This document shows positions 61,978-64,000 of a DNA stretch of 64,000 nucleotides, piece by piece. Made by a program: the position numbers and the translations under genes. Below the pieces are notes generated by a model. The model was not told the origin of the DNA, made no database searches, and saw only the letters and a program-made list of their open reading frames with translations. Position 1 is the stretch's first letter, and the number at the start of each line of letters is the position of its first letter. The DNA comes from JAQGMV01 sp035626595 (GTDB lineage Bacteria; Pseudomonadota; Gammaproteobacteria; Burkholderiales; SG8-41), in the NCBI GenBank assembly GCA_035626595.1, contig DASPNJ010000114.1, positions 15,237-79,236 of the forward strand. Direction: 5' to 3'.

Positions 61978-62993
61978 GCCACGAACACGCCGTTCGTCCT
62001 GAGCGTCGTCGAAGGAAGAACGGCCTCGCCGTCGCGTGCACCTTTGCCGCCGCGCTGCTGAGCGCACCCGCAGTCGCGCAGGACTATCCCAGCCGCCCGA
62101 TCCGCATGCTCATCGGTTTCAATCCCGGTGGATCGTCGGATGTATCGGGACGCGCGGTGGCGCGCAAGATGTCGGAAGCGCTGAATACGCCGATCGTCAT
62201 CGAGAACCGTTCGGGCGCCGGCGGCAATATCGCGGCCGACATCACGGCGAAGGCGAACCCCGACGGCTACACGCTGTTCTGGTCGGGCGTCGGTCCGCTG
62301 ATGGTGAGCCCCGCGCTCGGCGTGAAGCTCTCCTACGATCCGTTCAAGGATTTCGTGCCGGTCGGGCGCGGCGTCGTGTTCTGCAACGTGCTGATCGCAA
62401 ACCAGCAGTTGCCTGCGAACAACGTGAAGGAGCTGATCGCGCTCGCGCGCGCGAAGCCCGGCAGCCTCAATTACGCGACGCCGGGCATCGGGTCGGCCGG
62501 ACACTTGGGCGGCGAGCTGCTGAAGAGCCTCTCGAAGACCGACATCGTCCACATCGCCTTCAAAGGTGGCGGCGAGATGATCACGAATCTGATCGGCGGG
62601 CAGGTGCAGCTCGCATTCGTGACGATCACGACGGCGCGCAGCTTCGGCGGCTCGCGCGTGAAAGTGCTCGCGGTGACGAGCGCGAAGCGCGATCCGGCGA
62701 TGCCGGAGATCCCGACAATGGCGGAAGGCGGCGTGCCGGGCTACGACGCGACGTTCATGTACGGCCTGGTCACGGCCGCGCGAACGCCGCCGGCGATCGT
62801 CGCGCGGCTCAACAAGGAGTTGCGTGCGGCGCTCGGCGACGCGGAGGTGAACAAGCATCTCGGGCCCGCGGGGCTCGTGCCCGCACCCACGTCGGGCGAG
62901 GAGTACGGCCGCATCATCCGCGCCGAGTACGCCAAGTGGTACAAGGTGCTGGCGCCGATCCGCGCGAAAGGCGCAGGCGCAGGGCAGTTGTAG
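61974..62993 (+). CDS. Bug/TctC-family receptor with repeat-derived signal peptide n-region
   Basis: A 339-residue receptor. The ATG overlaps the hydrolase stop. The start MSHEHAVRPERRRRKNG is followed by the hydrophobic LAVACTFAAALLSAPAVA. Most of the unusually arginine-rich n-region is encoded by a dispersed repeat (61990-62023). NPGGSSDVSGR, NPDGYTLFW and HIAFKGGGE mark the binding domain. Whether export still works cannot be read from sequence; the hydrophobic core is intact. Confidence 0.9.
   Translation: MSHEHAVRPERRRRKNGLAVACTFAAALLSAPAVAQDYPSRPIRMLIGFNPGGSSDVSGRAVARKMSEALNTPIVIENRSGAGGNIAADITAKANPDGYTLFWSGVGPLMVSPALGVKLSYDPFKDFVPVGRGVVFCNVLIANQQLPANNVKELIALARAKPGSLNYATPGIGSAGHLGGELLKSLSKTDIVHIAFKGGGEMITNLIGGQVQLAFVTITTARSFGGSRVKVLAVTSAKRDPAMPEIPTMAEGGVPGYDATFMYGLVTAARTPPAIVARLNKELRAALGDAEVNKHLGPAGLVPAPTSGEEYGRIIRAEYAKWYKVLAPIRAKGAGAGQL
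61990..62023. repeat. CCGTTCGTCCT...AGGAAGAACGG dispersed repeat in a signal-peptide coding region
   Basis: A 34-bp near-palindrome of the widely seen TTCGTCCTGAGC...GTCGAAGGA type. Encodes the charged n-region of the receptor's signal peptide. Confidence 0.75.
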
Positions 62994-63010
62994 CGGTTAG
63001 GATCGCGATC

Positions 63011-63994
63011 ATGAAAATCGCGGTCCTCAACGACTATCTCCGGCTGTCGCAGCAGGTCGCGGATTGGTCGAGGATCGCGGCGACCTGCGAGACCACGGTC
63101 TTCGACCGTGCAATCGCCGCGGAAGATGCCGCGGAGGTCTTGCGGCCGTTCGAGATCATCGTGACATTGCGGGAGCGCATGCCGCTGCCGCGCGCGCTCC
63201 TCGAGCGGCTGCCGAATCTGAAGCTGATCGCGATCACGGGACTCTACAACCGCGTGCTCGACGTCGCGGCGGCGGTGGAGCGCGGCATCGTCGTGTCCTA
63301 TACGGAGCTTCGCGGCACCTATCGCAAGGCGACGTGCGAGCTCACGTGGGGCCTCATTCTCTCGGTCGCGCGGCACATTCCTTACGAAGCGTCCGAGATG
63401 CGCAACGGCGGCTGGCAGCACACCGCCGGCATCACGCTCGCCGGGCGCACGCTCGGGCTCGTCGGGCTCGGACGTCAGGGGCGCTATATGGTGCCGGTGG
63501 CGAAAGCGTTCGATATGAACGTGATCGCCTGGAGTCGGAACATGACGGCGGAAGCCGCGGCGGAGGTCGGCGCGCGACGGGTGGAGAAGGACGAGCTCTT
63601 CAGGCGCAGCGACATCGTGAGCATCCACCTCGCGCTCGGCGAGCGCAGCCGCGGCACGGTCGGCGAACGCGAGCTCGCGCTCATGAAGCCGACGGCGATC
63701 CTGGTTAACGCCGCGCGCGGTCCGATCGTCGATGAAAAAGCGCTGCTGGAAGCTTTGCGCGCGCGCCGCATCGCCGGCGCAGGCCTGGATGTGTTCGAGC
63801 AGGAGCCGCTACCGGAGCAGCACCCGCTGCGAGCGCTGGACAACGTCGTGCTGACGCCGCATCTCGGGCATAACGTCCGGGAGTTCTACGAAGTGGCGTT
63901 CAGCGACGTCGTCGAGAACATCGCGGCGTTTCTGAAAGGCACGCCGCTGCGCCTGCTTACGCCGGAGCGCAACACGAGCGCGCTGGTGCGCTGA
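63011..63994 (+). CDS. D-2-hydroxyacid dehydrogenase family protein
   Basis: A 327-residue NAD(P)-dependent dehydrogenase similar in build to the protein at 2906. Cofactor loop LGLVGLGRQGRYMVPVAKAF, catalytic Arg in VNAARGPIVDE, acidic loop LDVFEQEPLP and His in LTPHLGHN. It ends the operon 17 bp after the Bug gene and probably interconverts a 2-oxo and 2-hydroxy acid derived from the imported substrate. Confidence 0.9.
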   Translation: MKIAVLNDYLRLSQQVADWSRIAATCETTVFDRAIAAEDAAEVLRPFEIIVTLRERMPLPRALLERLPNLKLIAITGLYNRVLDVAAAVERGIVVSYTELRGTYRKATCELTWGLILSVARHIPYEASEMRNGGWQHTAGITLAGRTLGLVGLGRQGRYMVPVAKAFDMNVIAWSRNMTAEAAAEVGARRVEKDELFRRSDIVSIHLALGERSRGTVGERELALMKPTAILVNAARGPIVDEKALLEALRARRIAGAGLDVFEQEPLPEQHPLRALDNVVLTPHLGHNVREFYEVAFSDVVENIAAFLKGTPLRLLTPERNTSALVR

Positions 63995-64000
63995 CGCCGC

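Overview
The window looks like chromosomal DNA of a high-GC betaproteobacterium, probably Burkholderiales-like. The main evidence is 13 intact Bug/TctC-type periplasmic receptors of the tripartite tricarboxylate transporter family. They sit beside MmgE/PrpD proteins, amidases, hydantoinase-type genes and D-2-hydroxyacid dehydrogenases, a setting familiar from Bordetella, Cupriavidus and related environmental lineages. No rRNA, tRNA, CRISPR array, transposase or integrase was found. The organism call is an inference from gene content.

Layout. 1-3.9 kb: an AMP-binding acyl-CoA synthetase running off the left edge, a VapBC pair, a Bug receptor and a hydroxyacid dehydrogenase. 3.9-12.2 kb (minus strand): five more Bug receptors, a carboxymuconolactone-decarboxylase-like protein and two copies of a module made of a conserved partner protein plus a UGSC-motif gene. 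In each UGSC gene an in-frame TGA is read most simply as selenocysteine. 12.3-15.8 kb: a GntR/FCD regulator, an amidohydrolase, a Bug receptor and a small secreted protein. A 37-bp operator-like box lies both upstream of the regulator/UGSC module and upstream of the amidohydrolase. 15.9-17.3 kb: a graveyard of broken genes.

17.3-29.4 kb: an accessory island, visibly richer in A+T than its surroundings. It carries a small ribbon-helix-helix-like protein, an SspB-SspC-SspD-like DNA phosphorothioation core, an unrecognised 455-residue protein, a DndB-like DGQHR protein, a convergent phosphorothioation-associated methyltransferase, a two-TM protein and a DEDD 3'-5' exonuclease. No SspA-like cysteine desulfurase and no recognised SspE is present.

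29.7-32.0 kb: a Phd/PIN toxin-antitoxin pair followed by a NERD-helicase protein. 32.2-42.9 kb (minus strand): small-molecule catabolism, with Bug receptors, an HpcH/HpaI aldolase, two MmgE/PrpD proteins, an MFS exporter, a zinc alcohol dehydrogenase and a TcuA-like flavoprotein. 43-51 kb: a duplicated amidase-PBP1 pair, one copy with a ruined amidase, flanking a Bug gene and another VapBC pair. 51.3-64 kb: a CysB-like LysR regulator divergent from a tightly packed run of ten genes (AtuA-like, DUF4387, HyuA, HyuB, Bug, PrpD, Bug, alpha/beta hydrolase, Bug, hydroxyacid dehydrogenase).

Dispersed short repeats run through the window, both between and inside genes. In several proteins the repeat is read in frame: the acyl-CoA synthetase, an amidase, a PBP1, HyuA, the GntR regulator and the signal peptide of one Bug receptor. 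This is one of the most unusual properties of the window.
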